Counted from the stretch's first letter, positions 7,956-16,745 are shown. The stretch: DNA of 64,000 bases from Lewinella sp. JB7 (GCF_024297185.1 NZ_JANCTD010000006.1:186001-250000); one strand, 5' to 3'. A program made the numbers and translations. Notes: generated by a model not told the origin, from the letters alone.

Positions 7956-9452
7956 CTACGCCTTTTCCCGTAAGTGAGAGTACAACTTTCCGATTTCCGT
8001 AATCCGCAGTTTTCGGCCCGTCACGATCCGGTGGGTGCGCAGCCAGCGGGGAATTTGGGGCAGGTAGCGCAGGAGGTTGCGTAGGGCGGCGGGGGTGAGG
8101 CGGCGAATCTTTTCTCCGTGCACGTAGGCCGTCTTCGTATCGACCACCCGGGTGTGGGTGTAGGGGATGCCGAAGTGGCTCACGAAGTACCCGTACCGCA
8201 GTACGTTCTCTCTGCGCTTCGGCGGAAGGTCCGGCGTGGTAAGCAGGTGGAGCAATTCCCCGTAATTCGCGGGTTCGTACACGGCATCCTCGCCCTCGTA
8301 GAAGGCGCGGCCGTAGAGTACGCTCGCCGTTCCCCAGTAGGTAGCCTCCACGCCGGCCGAGGAAGCAAAGCACAGGGCCACGTCGGCGGCTTCCAGCACG
8401 GCGTAGGTGTCGAAGGCTTCCTCCGGCCGGATCACCGTCAGGTTCCGTTGCTGCATTGCGTACAATTCGCGCGTCTGCTGATTGTCGACCGGCTTCAGGT
8501 TCGGATGCATGCGAATGTAGAGGTGTACCTCCGGCGCGTCCCGCAGATCGTTCAGTAGCCGGTAGACGACCTCATTCTGCTGCCGAAAAAGTGGCGTTAC
8601 CCATTCCTTGATGGCCTGCATCTCGTCTTCCGAGGAAACGAAGATCGCGATATTGTGCTTCCGCTCGTCCCAGTTTTGGGGCAAGGTACCCGCCCGCTGA
8701 TCGCTCAGGTAATTGCGGTCGTCGCGGTGCTGACCCCGCCGCTTGGCCTCGTACCAGTCCATCGCGGCGGCCACCCGTTCCCGGGGGTCGGCTCCTTCCC
8801 AAAGTTCTTGCATCAGGCGCCGGCGGGTCGCGATGCTGTGCGGCAGACTGTTCTCGAAGAGCTGGTACAGTTGATCGCTGCCGCCGCGTTCGTGGGTGGC
8901 GAAGGGGATACCCCATTGCCGGCATAGGCCGAGTAGTGGCCAGAGTTCGGAGTGGCGGCCGTTAAATACGATGACGCGATCAGGATGTACCGTATCCATC
9001 ACCCGCTGGTAATTGCGCAAGGCCCCGATCGCGTTCCGGAGCTGCAGGCTAATCAGTTCCTGGTGCTTCCCCCGGGGTTCTACGGCGTACTCCCGCAGTA
9101 CGGAGATGGTGGAGGACGCGACCCCCCTTCCGATGTTCACGCCTTCGTACTCCAGCGCGAGCAATTCCTCCAGGTCAGCGGGCAGCCGGTCGGGAAAGCC
9201 GGCGGGAAAGAGCGAGCCGTCCAGTTTTAGCGTGGTGGCTCCACCGCGGCCGGCGGTACGCGTGGCCCGGGCATCACATACGGCGCAGCCCAGTAGGTTG
9301 TGGGTAGAGTTGAGGCTACAGGTGAGCAGGCAGGCGTCGCAATGCAGAAGGAAGAGGCGATCCCCCCGTTTGGCGTACCGCTGCAACAGCTCCTCCTCGG
9401 TCGCCTGATGCATAGGGCTGATGCCCTGCAGGGATACGAACAGCGTAGTCAT
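7956..9452 (-). CDS. Capsule/surface-glycan transferase-like protein with an N-terminal cysteine cluster
   Basis: 498 residues. I do not recognise an exact family, but the second half resembles the GT-B-like capsule synthesis/CDP-glycerol transferase group: LYIRMHPNLKPVDN carries an (R/K)xHP-like motif, and ALCFASSAGVEATYWGTASVLYG is the typical C-terminal donor-domain motif (xSSxGxEAxxxGxP). The N-terminus is unusual: within residues 38-60 there are five cysteines spaced CxxC-x3-C-x10-CxxC (HCDACLLTC and GCAVCDAR), which could bind a metal or form disulfides. The gene overlaps its upstream neighbour by four bases (ATGA) and is followed after two bases by the flippase gene. Probably a cytoplasmic glycosyltransferase late in pseudaminic-acid-containing glycan assembly; the exact reaction is unknown. 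Confidence 0.65.
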   Translation of the reverse strand: MTTLFVSLQGISPMHQATEEELLQRYAKRGDRLFLLHCDACLLTCSLNSTHNLLGCAVCDARATRTAGRGGATTLKLDGSLFPAGFPDRLPADLEELLALEYEGVNIGRGVASSTISVLREYAVEPRGKHQELISLQLRNAIGALRNYQRVMDTVHPDRVIVFNGRHSELWPLLGLCRQWGIPFATHERGGSDQLYQLFENSLPHSIATRRRLMQELWEGADPRERVAAAMDWYEAKRRGQHRDDRNYLSDQRAGTLPQNWDERKHNIAIFVSSEDEMQAIKEWVTPLFRQQNEVVYRLLNDLRDAPEVHLYIRMHPNLKPVDNQQTRELYAMQQRNLTVIRPEEAFDTYAVLEAADVALCFASSAGVEATYWGTASVLYGRAFYEGEDAVYEPANYGELLHLLTTPDLPPKRRENVLRYGYFVSHFGIPYTHTRVVDTKTAYVHGEKIRRLTPAALRNLLRYLPQIPRWLRTHRIVTGRKLRITEIGKLYSHLREKA

Positions 9453-10918
9453 GAGGGCGGGGACGCAGGAGCGGCGAGTCGGGCGATGATCTCATTCCCA
9501 ATCACGCGAACATTATGCCCGACCGACAGACCAAGCACGGAGTTATCGTGGTAATAGCCATCACCGTTGGCGGGTAGGGCCCGCTTTACCAGTTCTTGCG
9601 TAAAGGTTTCGGGATCCGAAGCCGCTGGGTGATCACCTTCCATAATCCGTTTCGCCGCGCGGCGGGCATCCGCCACCGATCGTACGGTATACACCCCGGG
9701 ACCGCCCTCGTAGTAGGTGTACCCGAACGCCAGTACCGGTATACCCTTCCACATGGATTCGAAACCTACGGTTCCCGAAGCCGTAGCGACCGCCACCGCC
9801 CTTTGTTGAAGCGTGGAACTGCTCACTTCCGTCGCGATGAAGCGGACCCGCGCGGATTTGCCAAAGAGCTCGTAATACCGTGCTCCCCGTCCGATCAGTC
9901 GCTGCGCGGGATGCTCCTTGACGTAAACGTGCACCTCGGGGGGAAAGGCGGCCAGTAGCACATCGACCATCAGGTACTGATCGACGAACCGCTCGGCCAA
10001 CGGCGAGGTAGTGGCTTCCGGCTGGTAGTGGAGGGCGAGGTAGACGTAGGGGCGCTCGAGGTCGGGGGTGGAGTCGGCGAGGGCGGCGTACCGTCTTACG
10101 AAGGCTTCGTCGTGGCGCGGCTGAGTCCAGCGTTTTTCTATCCCGAGGTACCAGGCGTACCGGAGTGCGGACGGACGGATCAGTTTGCGCCAGTCGCCCT
10201 TGAGTTTGTTCGCGGCCCGGGTGAGCCAGTGCTGCTCCCGTTTGCGGCGCTGGCGCGCGATGTTACCGGCCTGCACGTAAAAGGGTCGTGCCTCCGCTTC
10301 GCCCCTTTGCTGTCTGCTGATGCGGTTGCCTACGGCGCTACGGATATCGGCGTCCTCGTCGGACAGGACCGCGGCCGGTCGCGTGGCGGGCTGCCCCATT
10401 TCCCGGTAGTGCGCCATGGGTAGCAAGAGGTCCGGCGTCCACTGGTAGAAGTAAAGGGTCTGAATACCCAGTACGCCGCAGAGTTCCGCGATGACGTAGT
10501 CCGCAATTTCGTGGGGGATATTGGATGCGACGAAAGCCTCGATGCGGTATTCCCGAAGGAATCCGAGCCAGTACAGAAACTGCCGGCGGAAGGTGGCCTC
10601 CCGCGTGGGAGCGCTTACCGGGGGACCGTAACGCTCGAGACGGTCCTGCATCTTCAGTACCGTAGGCTTAATCGCGGTGTACCGATCCAGTAATGCGTCG
10701 GTCCATTCTACCGTCGTCCGGACGGACGGCATGTTCTCGCTCTCCAGAACCAGGGCGGCCTGGTGGTCGATAACGGTAATTTCCGGGCCGGAAGACAGCC
10801 GACGTTCTCCGAGGTTGTCCCGAATCCAGTACACGTGGTCTACGGGAGGCGTTGCGGCGAGTTTGGCCACGAGGCCGTCTACGGCGTGGGTAGCGAATCC
10901 GTTGACGAGAATATTCAT
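9449..10918 (-). CDS. Capsular polysaccharide-type glycosyltransferase (KpsS/CDP-glycerol transferase-like)
   Basis: 489 residues from ATG 10918 (MNILVNGFATHAVDGL); a TTG three codons upstream is an alternative. The C-terminal half has VHVYVKEHPAQ (KxHP motif) and ATASGTVGFESMWKGIPVLAFG (SxxxFExxxxGxPV-type donor-site motif), as in capsule transferases of the KpsS/KpsC group and related CMP-sugar-using enzymes. YVYLALHYQPEATTSPL precedes them, a segment often seen in this group. It lies 15 bases after pseI and overlaps the next gene by ATGA, so a role in transferring pseudaminic acid from CMP-Pse is a reasonable inference, but the sugar specificity is not shown by the sequence. Confidence 0.65.
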   Translation of the reverse strand: MNILVNGFATHAVDGLVAKLAATPPVDHVYWIRDNLGERRLSSGPEITVIDHQAALVLESENMPSVRTTVEWTDALLDRYTAIKPTVLKMQDRLERYGPPVSAPTREATFRRQFLYWLGFLREYRIEAFVASNIPHEIADYVIAELCGVLGIQTLYFYQWTPDLLLPMAHYREMGQPATRPAAVLSDEDADIRSAVGNRISRQQRGEAEARPFYVQAGNIARQRRKREQHWLTRAANKLKGDWRKLIRPSALRYAWYLGIEKRWTQPRHDEAFVRRYAALADSTPDLERPYVYLALHYQPEATTSPLAERFVDQYLMVDVLLAAFPPEVHVYVKEHPAQRLIGRGARYYELFGKSARVRFIATEVSSSTLQQRAVAVATASGTVGFESMWKGIPVLAFGYTYYEGGPGVYTVRSVADARRAAKRIMEGDHPAASDPETFTQELVKRALPANGDGYYHDNSVLGLSVGHNVRVIGNEIIARLAAPASPPS

Positions 10919-10933
10919 TGCGGCCAAGATAGC

Positions 10934-11968
10934 CTACAACCGGAAGGGTGTCCCCCGTTTAAAGTCCAGCGTAGCTTTTCGTCCGATCACTTGGTCGTAG
11001 TATTTCGGTGCCAGGCCGTCTCCCGGCCGGATCACCCGCAGGTTCTCCCGCGTCAGTTCCTCGCCGGCGGCAATATCCCGCACCACGTAGATCGACCGCT
11101 TGAACTGCAGACTTTTCTCCTCCGCTTTCTGGGTATCCAGTTGCACGCCCCCGAGGCCCTGCCAGGCACGTTCGGTTTCCGTGACCAGGGCCCGCAGCTC
11201 TTCGGGTTCGAGACTGAAGGCGCTGTCGACGCCCCCGTCGGCCCGGCGCAGGGTAAAGTGCTTCTCGATCACGCAGGCCCCGAGGGCAACGGCCGCGACG
11301 GATACCCCGATGCCCATGGTATGATCGGAAAGTCCCACCGTGCAGTCCGGGAAGACCGACTGGAAGACCGGAATGGTCCGCAAATTCGTGTTTTCGGGGG
11401 TCGCCGGATAGGTGCTGGTGCACTTCAGCACGCAGATGTCCTTCGCCCCGGCCTCCCGCAGAACGCGGACCGATTCGTAGATTTCGTCCAGTCGCGAAGC
11501 ACCCGAACTGATGATGATCGGCTTACCGGTAGCGGCTACCTTGCGCAGCAGGGGGTGATGATTGGATTCAAAAGAAGCGATCTTATAGGCCGGGACGTCC
11601 AGGGATTCCAGAAAATCGACGGCCGTTTCGTCGAAGGGAGAGGAGAAGGCGACCATGCCCAGCGACCGGGCCAGATCAAAGATCTCTCCGTGCCATTCCC
11701 AGGGCGTATAGGCTTCTCCGTACAGTTCGTAAAGGTTCTTCCCCCGCCACAGGGAATCCTCGTTGGTGATTTCGAACAGGCCGCCGCGGGCGTCGATCGT
11801 GAGGGTATCGGGCGTGTAGGTCTGCAGCTTCAGGGCATGGGCGCCGGCCTCCGCCGCGGCCCGGACGAGATCCAGGGCCCGGTTGATGTCGCCGTTATGG
11901 TTACCGGACATCTCCGCGATCACGAAGGGCCTGTGGTCGGGGCCGATCTGGAACTTTCCTATGTTCAT
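10934..11968 (-). CDS. pseI: Pseudaminic acid synthase PseI
   Basis: 344 residues; condenses phosphoenolpyruvate with 2,4-diamido-2,4,6-trideoxy-L-altrose to give the nine-carbon pseudaminic acid. ATG at 11968 (MNIGKFQIGPDHRPFVIAEM) is chosen; the frame extends upstream, but that part overlaps the previous gene. NeuB-type TIM barrel features: EMSGNHNGDI, AHALKLQTYTPDT, PAYKIASFESNH, SSGASRLDEI, LKCTSTYPA, VGLSDHTMG. The segment GGVDSAFSLEPEE is the form typical of PseI rather than NeuB/LegI. A C-terminal SAF/antifreeze-like domain follows (FKRSIYVVRDIAAGEELT). One base separates it from the formyltransferase gene, in canonical pse operon order. Confidence 0.93.
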   Translation of the reverse strand: MNIGKFQIGPDHRPFVIAEMSGNHNGDINRALDLVRAAAEAGAHALKLQTYTPDTLTIDARGGLFEITNEDSLWRGKNLYELYGEAYTPWEWHGEIFDLARSLGMVAFSSPFDETAVDFLESLDVPAYKIASFESNHHPLLRKVAATGKPIIISSGASRLDEIYESVRVLREAGAKDICVLKCTSTYPATPENTNLRTIPVFQSVFPDCTVGLSDHTMGIGVSVAAVALGACVIEKHFTLRRADGGVDSAFSLEPEELRALVTETERAWQGLGGVQLDTQKAEEKSLQFKRSIYVVRDIAAGEELTRENLRVIRPGDGLAPKYYDQVIGRKATLDFKRGTPFRL

Positions 11969-11969
11969 G

Positions 11970-12839
11970 TTATAGTAATTGGTCGCCGATGGTAAAGCTC
12001 CGGAGTTCTTCCGGGTTGAACGGGCCGATGCGCAGCGCACCGTTGGTCAATTTTACGACGATGTAACTTTCTCCCACCTTCAGTACCTGACCGTCCGGGT
12101 TCTCGTGCCGGAATCCCAGTGGGTCCGGAACGGATCGGTGAACGGTCCACTGCTTTCCGGCAAACGTAAAGAAGGCTCCCGGATACGGCGCGGCCTGGGC
12201 CCTTATCCAGTTGCGCACGCGTTCGCGGCTCCACGCCCAGTTGATGGCTCCGTCCGCGGGGGTGCGCTTCGGAAAGTAGGTGGCCAGTCGTTCGTCCTGG
12301 ACGACCGGGTGGATTTGCCCGCGCGCGATACGCTCCAACAGTTCCCCCAGCAGTATAGGATAAATGCGCTGGTATTCACTCAGCACGTCCGCGCCCGTCA
12401 TTTGATCGGTGATGGGCACTTCCCGCTGAGCTACGATATCGCCGGCGTCCATTTCCGGGGCCATGAGGTGAGCGGTGACCCCGGCGACCGTCTCCCCGTT
12501 AATGACGGCCCAGACGTGGGGCGTTCGGCCCCGGTAGCGGGGAAGTAACGACCCGTGGAGGTTGATGGCGTACAGAGACGGTAGCCCGATGATGTCCTCG
12601 TCCACCAGGAAGAGGTAGTTAATTGACAACAACACCTCGCACCCGGCCGCGGACAGTACACTCCGGGCCCGGCCGCCGCGGGGATTGCCGACAAAGCACC
12701 CAATATTACGGTCCCGGCACGTCTGGATAATGGACGCCGACCCCCGATCGGTGAATACGAAGTTCACCCGGTGAGTGGATAATATCTGCTCCAGACAGGT
12801 CTGTCCCAGAGCCCCGCTAACGAGAAGAGTGATCGTCAT
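11970..12839 (-). CDS. Formyltransferase of the pseudaminic acid operon (in the PseH position)
   Basis: 289 residues of the N10-formyltetrahydrofolate-dependent formyltransferase family (Fmt/ArnA/sugar formyltransferase). The catalytic Asn-His-Asp triad is visible: N93 and H95 in AINLHGSLLPRYRG, D131 in MDAGDIV. The C-terminus (about 200-289) resembles the small OB-like domain of Fmt (VGESYIVVKLTNGALRIG). It sits between pseG and pseI, overlapping pseG by ATGA. The usual acetyltransferase PseH is absent from this operon, so this enzyme probably formylates the 4-amino group of the PseC product, giving a 7-N-formyl pseudaminic acid. I recall a comparable enzyme named PseJ from Anoxybacillus, but the name is not applied firmly. 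The fold is certain; the substrate is inferred from context. Confidence 0.85.
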   Translation of the reverse strand: MTITLLVSGALGQTCLEQILSTHRVNFVFTDRGSASIIQTCRDRNIGCFVGNPRGGRARSVLSAAGCEVLLSINYLFLVDEDIIGLPSLYAINLHGSLLPRYRGRTPHVWAVINGETVAGVTAHLMAPEMDAGDIVAQREVPITDQMTGADVLSEYQRIYPILLGELLERIARGQIHPVVQDERLATYFPKRTPADGAINWAWSRERVRNWIRAQAAPYPGAFFTFAGKQWTVHRSVPDPLGFRHENPDGQVLKVGESYIVVKLTNGALRIGPFNPEELRSFTIGDQLL

Positions 12840-13822
12840 CGGATGGCAAGTTCGGTGAACAGTTGGCGATACCGGTGCTGAATGTTTCCGTCAAACAGGA
12901 GGGCACGCTTCTCCCGACTCCCTAAGATGCGGTCCTGCGAAACGGGAAAGTCATCCTCAAAGGAAAAGGCCAATCCGCCGGAAACAAAGTAGGCGTAAAT
13001 ATCCGCCTGGTTATCGGCGATGGGAAGCAGGTACAGGGTTCCCCCCACGCTCAGGTACTCAAAACTCACCGTACTGGGCGAGGTGATTCCGAAGTCGGAG
13101 TCCGCCATTAGCCGGGCCATTTCTTCGGCGCTGACCCCGTGGTGCAGGCGGACCCGCGCGTTCGATGCGGCCAAGTACTGGTCCAGTACGTCCCGGTGAG
13201 CGTAGGCGGCTCCGATCACGACGTCCAGGGTGTAGTCCGGACATTCTACCCCGCACTCCTCCAGGACGGTAAGGGTCGCGTTGGGGGGGTCGGCACCGCC
13301 CAGGCAGACGAAGCCGGACTTATTGGGCAGGGCCGCCCTAACCGGCGATGTATCCCGGAAAGCCTTCCGCAGAAGGGCGTAGCGGGGACCCAGACAGAAC
13401 CGGGTGTACGCTTCGGCGGAATAGTCTTCGGGCCGGATGCCCCCCGCGTGATTGATCACGACGTGGGCGAGGAAATGGTACGCGTGAATATCATCGATGC
13501 AGACCAGTCGGTGCCCGGCATCGATCACGGATCGTTGGTAAGCCGTACCGAAGTGGTACCCGTCCAGTACCACGATCACGGGACCGTTACCGACCCCTTC
13601 AGCGTACCGCAAAAACTCCGTTGGCTCGTCGCTCTCAAGCAGATGGGTACCGGAGCAGGACACGGCGATCTGGTCACTCAGACCCGCAGGACAGTGCCGG
13701 TAGGCGAAATAGCAGGCGAAGTCCGGAGCGAGCATTTCCGCTAGCGCGGCGGAACGAATCAAGTGACCGAGCCCCATTTCCGCGTGGCCGTCGGCACGGA
13801 AAATGACGACCGGCTTACCCAC
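12836..13822 (-). CDS. pseG: PseG-type UDP-sugar hydrolase
   Basis: 328 residues; removes UDP from UDP-2,4-diamido-2,4,6-trideoxy-L-altrose to give the free sugar used by PseI. The N-terminus FRADGHAEMGLGHLIRSAAL is the PseG glycine-rich loop with its conserved GxGH histidine. A GT-B-like (MurG-related) fold follows, with FVCLGGADPPNATLTVL and the C-terminal LMADSDFGITSPSTVSFEYL nucleotide-binding region, where the usual S/G-rich SxxS motif reads SPSTVSFE. It overlaps both neighbours: eight bases with pseF and four (ATGA) with the formyltransferase, indicating translational coupling. Confidence 0.92.
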   Translation of the reverse strand: MGKPVVIFRADGHAEMGLGHLIRSAALAEMLAPDFACYFAYRHCPAGLSDQIAVSCSGTHLLESDEPTEFLRYAEGVGNGPVIVVLDGYHFGTAYQRSVIDAGHRLVCIDDIHAYHFLAHVVINHAGGIRPEDYSAEAYTRFCLGPRYALLRKAFRDTSPVRAALPNKSGFVCLGGADPPNATLTVLEECGVECPDYTLDVVIGAAYAHRDVLDQYLAASNARVRLHHGVSAEEMARLMADSDFGITSPSTVSFEYLSVGGTLYLLPIADNQADIYAYFVSGGLAFSFEDDFPVSQDRILGSREKRALLFDGNIQHRYRQLFTELAIR

Positions 13823-14507
13823 GACGGAGGTATTGGTACTTGAATTCGGCCAGTTTCCAGTCGGCCGGAGTATCGATGTCCTGGGCCGCGAGTTCGTCGA
13901 TCTCCAGGCAGCCGGTATTGTCGGTCCACAGCCGGCCGGCGGACAGCACGGGCTCCGGTCGGAACCAGTAAAACATACCGGCGTCGTGGTAGGTCGGCTC
14001 GAGGTCCTGGGAACGGCTCGTGAGGTGGTGGGGGTACCGCATGCGCATGCGCCTGTCGTCGTTCAGGGTCAGGGAACGCTGCACCGGGAAGCCGTAGCGT
14101 AGTACGGGAAATACGCAGTCGAAGGACTGTCTTTCCAGTAGGTCATAGCCGGAGCGCAGTAAGTCCGGGGTCACGAACGGACTGGCGGGATAAATGCAAC
14201 ATACCGACGCGAACGACACCCCCCGATCGCCGTACGCATCGATCACTTCGGTGATGGCATCAAGCGTGGTGGCGGTATCGTTACTGGTCTCGGCGCTCCT
14301 CAGGAACGGAACGTCTGCTCCCAGGGAGGTGGCCACCTGGGAGATCTCCGCATCGTCCGTCGATACCATGACCTCGTCGAAGAGTCCGCACTCCAGGGCC
14401 GCGGCGATGGAATACGCGATGATCGGCTTACCCAGAAAGGGCCGGATGTTCTTGCGCGGAATGCGCTTGCTTCCGCCCCGCGCGGGAATGATGGCCAGCC
14501 TACCCAC
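13815..14507 (-). CDS. pseF: Pseudaminic acid cytidylyltransferase PseF
   Basis: 230 residues, typical length; activates pseudaminic acid with CTP to give CMP-Pse. The CMP-NeuAc synthetase-like signature IIPARGGSKRIPRKN is at the N-terminus, with KPIIAYSIAAA, VSTDDAEI (metal/nucleotide loop), ETSNDTATTLDAI and the PseF-typical YPASPFVTPDLL and YHDAGMFYW (the last distinguishing PseF from NeuA). The C-terminal DIDTPADWKLAE is also family-typical. It overlaps pseC by eight bases and pseG by eight bases. Confidence 0.94.
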   Translation of the reverse strand: MGRLAIIPARGGSKRIPRKNIRPFLGKPIIAYSIAAALECGLFDEVMVSTDDAEISQVATSLGADVPFLRSAETSNDTATTLDAITEVIDAYGDRGVSFASVCCIYPASPFVTPDLLRSGYDLLERQSFDCVFPVLRYGFPVQRSLTLNDDRRMRMRYPHHLTSRSQDLEPTYHDAGMFYWFRPEPVLSAGRLWTDNTGCLEIDELAAQDIDTPADWKLAEFKYQYLRRG

Positions 14508-15675
14508 CCGCGTACTCCTTTACCCGGGCGATCACGAAATCCTGCTCCTCATCGGTGAGCGTGGGATACATGGGCAGACTTAGTGCACCGGCGTAGTAGT
14601 CTTCCGACCGGTGCAGATCCGCGTCTTCGTAGCCGATATCGCGGTAGTAGGGCATGGTGTGTACGGGTATGTAGTGGACCTGGGCGTAAATGCCGTGCTC
14701 CCGCAGGTGATCGTAGAGTCCGCGCCGGTCGGGAACTTCGATGACGTAGAGGTGAAAAGCATGGCGGATACTGGTAGCCGGCACGCCGTGGAACCGGATG
14801 GCTCCCGCGTCCCCGCCGCTGAATGCTTCGTCGTACCGCCGGGCGATCTCCTGACGGCGTTGCATGCCTTCCTCCGCCCGGGAAAGTTGGCTGATGCCCA
14901 GCGCGCAGAGAATGTCCGGAATGCGGTAGTTGTAGCCCAGTTGCTGCATTTCCATGTACCAGCCGCCGTGATTGGGGTAGCGCAGGTTGCCGCGATCGCG
15001 GGTGATGCCGTGGGTACGCAGGACTTTCAGGCGTTCGTAGAGGGCCGCGTCGTTGGTGGTGATCATGCCTCCCTCCCCGCTGGCGATGTGCTTCACGGGG
15101 TGAAAGCTGAAGATGGCGAGGTCGGCGTAGGCTCCGTTGCCGCACCACTGTTGGATGCCCTTACTGTCCGTGAACCAGCCACCCGGGGCGTGGCAGGCAT
15201 CCTCGATAAGCCAGAGACCGTGGGCGTCGGCCAGGGCGCGGAAAGCTTCCAAATCGACGGGGTAGCCCGCGAAATCTACGGGGACGATGCCCGTGAAAAA
15301 GCCCTTCGGATGGGACTCGATGAGCTCCCGCACCTTTTCCAGGTCCAGCGTCAGCGTCTCCGGGTCGATGTCGGCGAACCAAACCTCGCCCCCGCAGTAG
15401 CGTACGCAGTTGGCGCTGGCGGCGAAAGTGATGGGGGTAGTGATGACCCGGGAGTGCTCGTCGACGTCCAGCGCCAGGGCACAGAGGTGGAGGGCGGCCG
15501 TACCGTTGGCGACCGCGACGGCGTACTTAGCTCCGATGTAGGCAGCAAACTTTTCCTCGAACTCGTCGACCCGGGGGCCGGTGGTGAGGTAGTCGGCTTT
15601 CAGCGCCTCGGTGACGGCGGCGATGTCGGCTTCGGTAATATTCTGCCGGCCGTAGGGGATGGATCGGGTGCTCAT
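14500..15675 (-). CDS. pseC: PseC UDP-4-keto-sugar aminotransferase (PLP)
   Basis: 391 residues from ATG 15675 (MSTRSIPYGRQNITEADIAA); the frame is open 21 codons further but those codons overlap pseB. DegT/DnrJ/EryC1 (AHBA synthase) family, transferring an amino group to C4 of the PseB product. Seen: LTTGPRVDEFEEKFA, VANGTAALHLCALAL, TPITFAASANCVRYCG, LIEDACHAPGG, and the PLP lysine in FSFHPVKHIASGEGG. The GYNYRIPDILCALGISQL and VHYIPVHTMPYYRD motifs are PseC-like. The start overlaps the pseB stop by ATGA. Confidence 0.94.
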   Translation of the reverse strand: MSTRSIPYGRQNITEADIAAVTEALKADYLTTGPRVDEFEEKFAAYIGAKYAVAVANGTAALHLCALALDVDEHSRVITTPITFAASANCVRYCGGEVWFADIDPETLTLDLEKVRELIESHPKGFFTGIVPVDFAGYPVDLEAFRALADAHGLWLIEDACHAPGGWFTDSKGIQQWCGNGAYADLAIFSFHPVKHIASGEGGMITTNDAALYERLKVLRTHGITRDRGNLRYPNHGGWYMEMQQLGYNYRIPDILCALGISQLSRAEEGMQRRQEIARRYDEAFSGGDAGAIRFHGVPATSIRHAFHLYVIEVPDRRGLYDHLREHGIYAQVHYIPVHTMPYYRDIGYEDADLHRSEDYYAGALSLPMYPTLTDEEQDFVIARVKEYAGG

Positions 15676-16694
15676 ACGGCGAATTCGGGGTCGACGTGGG
15701 TGACGATGAATTCGCGGAGTTCCTCTACGGATACCCACTCCGTATTGGTGCCGGAGTTGTAGCTGAAGCCGGTCTCCACCAACCGGGCCCCGAACATCCG
15801 CTTGAAGTCCTCCAGATTCCAGTTCGGCACCGAAGGGACGATCGCGTAGTACTTGCCCATGTCGTAGGTGTAAAAACTGTCCGAGGGCGTGATCATCTCC
15901 TCGTGAATCTTCTCGCCGGGACGAATGCCGACCACCCGTTGTTCCATTTCCGGAGCAATGGCGGTGGCTACGTCGGTAATGCGGTAGCTGGGAATTTTGG
16001 GAATGAAGATCTCACCGCCCCAGGCGTTGGCCAGCGCGTGAAAGACCATGTCCACGCCCCCGTCCAGGCTGATGTTGAAGCGCGTCATGCGCGGATCCGT
16101 TATCGGCAGAAAGTCCTGCCCCTTCCTGTTGATGAAAAAGGGGATCACCGATCCGTTGGAGCCCATCACGTTGCCGTAGCGCACGACGGAGAAGCGGATG
16201 GGGTTTCTGCCCCGGATGTTGTTCGCGGCGATGAACAGCTTATCGCTGGTAAGCTTCGTGGCTCCGTACAGGTTGATGGGCGCGCAGGCTTTATCGGTGC
16301 TGAGCGCAACGACCCGCTCGACGGCGGTTTCCAGGCAAGCGTAGATCACGTTCTCGGCACCTCCCACGTTGGTCTTGATGCACTCCGAGGGGTTATACTC
16401 CGCCAGATGAACGTGCTTCATGGCCGCGGCGTGGATGACGTAGTCGATGTCCTGCATGGCCCGCACCAGTCGCTCCCGGTCGCGTACGTCACCAATAAAA
16501 AAGCGGATCGCCGGGTACGCCTTATTCGGATACTCCTGCGCCATGACGAACTGCTTCTGCTCGTCGCGGCTGAAGATGACCAGGCGGCGCACGTCGGGCC
16601 ACTGCGAGAAAATGCGCTTCGTAAGCGCCTTCCCGAGGGAGCCGGTGCCGCCGGTGATGAGGAGGGATTTGCCGTTGAGATCTAAATGTGTCAT
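15672..16694 (-). CDS. pseB: PseB UDP-GlcNAc 4,6-dehydratase (5-inverting)
   Basis: 340 residues; first step of the pseudaminic pathway (UDP-GlcNAc to the 4-keto-6-deoxy-L-arabino sugar). NAD-binding ITGGTGSLGKAL, SRDEQKQ, GDVRDRERL, HAAAMKHVHLAEYNP, LSTDKACAPINLYGATK (active-site STDK and YGATK, where Y and K are catalytic) and RYGNVMGSNGSVIP are all present, matching PseB rather than the membrane CapD type. It is the first gene of a six-gene pse block, with an exact TAnnTTTG element nine bases upstream of its ATG. The codons are GC-rich like those of the flanks. Confidence 0.94.
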   Translation of the reverse strand: MTHLDLNGKSLLITGGTGSLGKALTKRIFSQWPDVRRLVIFSRDEQKQFVMAQEYPNKAYPAIRFFIGDVRDRERLVRAMQDIDYVIHAAAMKHVHLAEYNPSECIKTNVGGAENVIYACLETAVERVVALSTDKACAPINLYGATKLTSDKLFIAANNIRGRNPIRFSVVRYGNVMGSNGSVIPFFINRKGQDFLPITDPRMTRFNISLDGGVDMVFHALANAWGGEIFIPKIPSYRITDVATAIAPEMEQRVVGIRPGEKIHEEMITPSDSFYTYDMGKYYAIVPSVPNWNLEDFKRMFGARLVETGFSYNSGTNTEWVSVEELREFIVTHVDPEFAV

Positions 16695-16702
16695 AAGCCA
16701 AG

Positions 16703-16710
16703 CAAAGGTA
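16703..16710 (-). promoter_or_regulatory. TAnnTTTG promoter element upstream of pseB (candidate)
   Basis: On the minus strand the bases read TACCTTTG, an exact match to the Bacteroidota -7 consensus TAnnTTTG, in the 51-base gap before pseB. It is so close to the ATG (nine bases) that a transcript would be nearly leaderless. No convincing -33 TTTG was found at the expected distance, so it may be chance; if real it would allow pse expression independent of the long upstream run. Confidence 0.3.
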
Positions 16711-16745
16711 CACTCAATTGGTAACCGGTGCGTGGGAAGGCAATT

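Noticed and set aside
7954-8373. N-terminal extension of the flippase frame by 140 codons
   Set aside because: The extension is Arg/Pro-rich, overlaps a supported gene in another frame, and a good ATG at 7953 sits two bases after that gene's stop.
10763-11995. Plus-strand open frame of 410 codons opposite pseI and its neighbour
   Set aside because: Spans two well-supported minus-strand genes and their junction, with no family motif; GC-rich antisense frames are often open.
14611-16685. Two long plus-strand frames (14611-15762 and 15696-16685) opposite pseC and pseB
   Set aside because: Both lie opposite genes with intact catalytic motifs and show no motif of their own.
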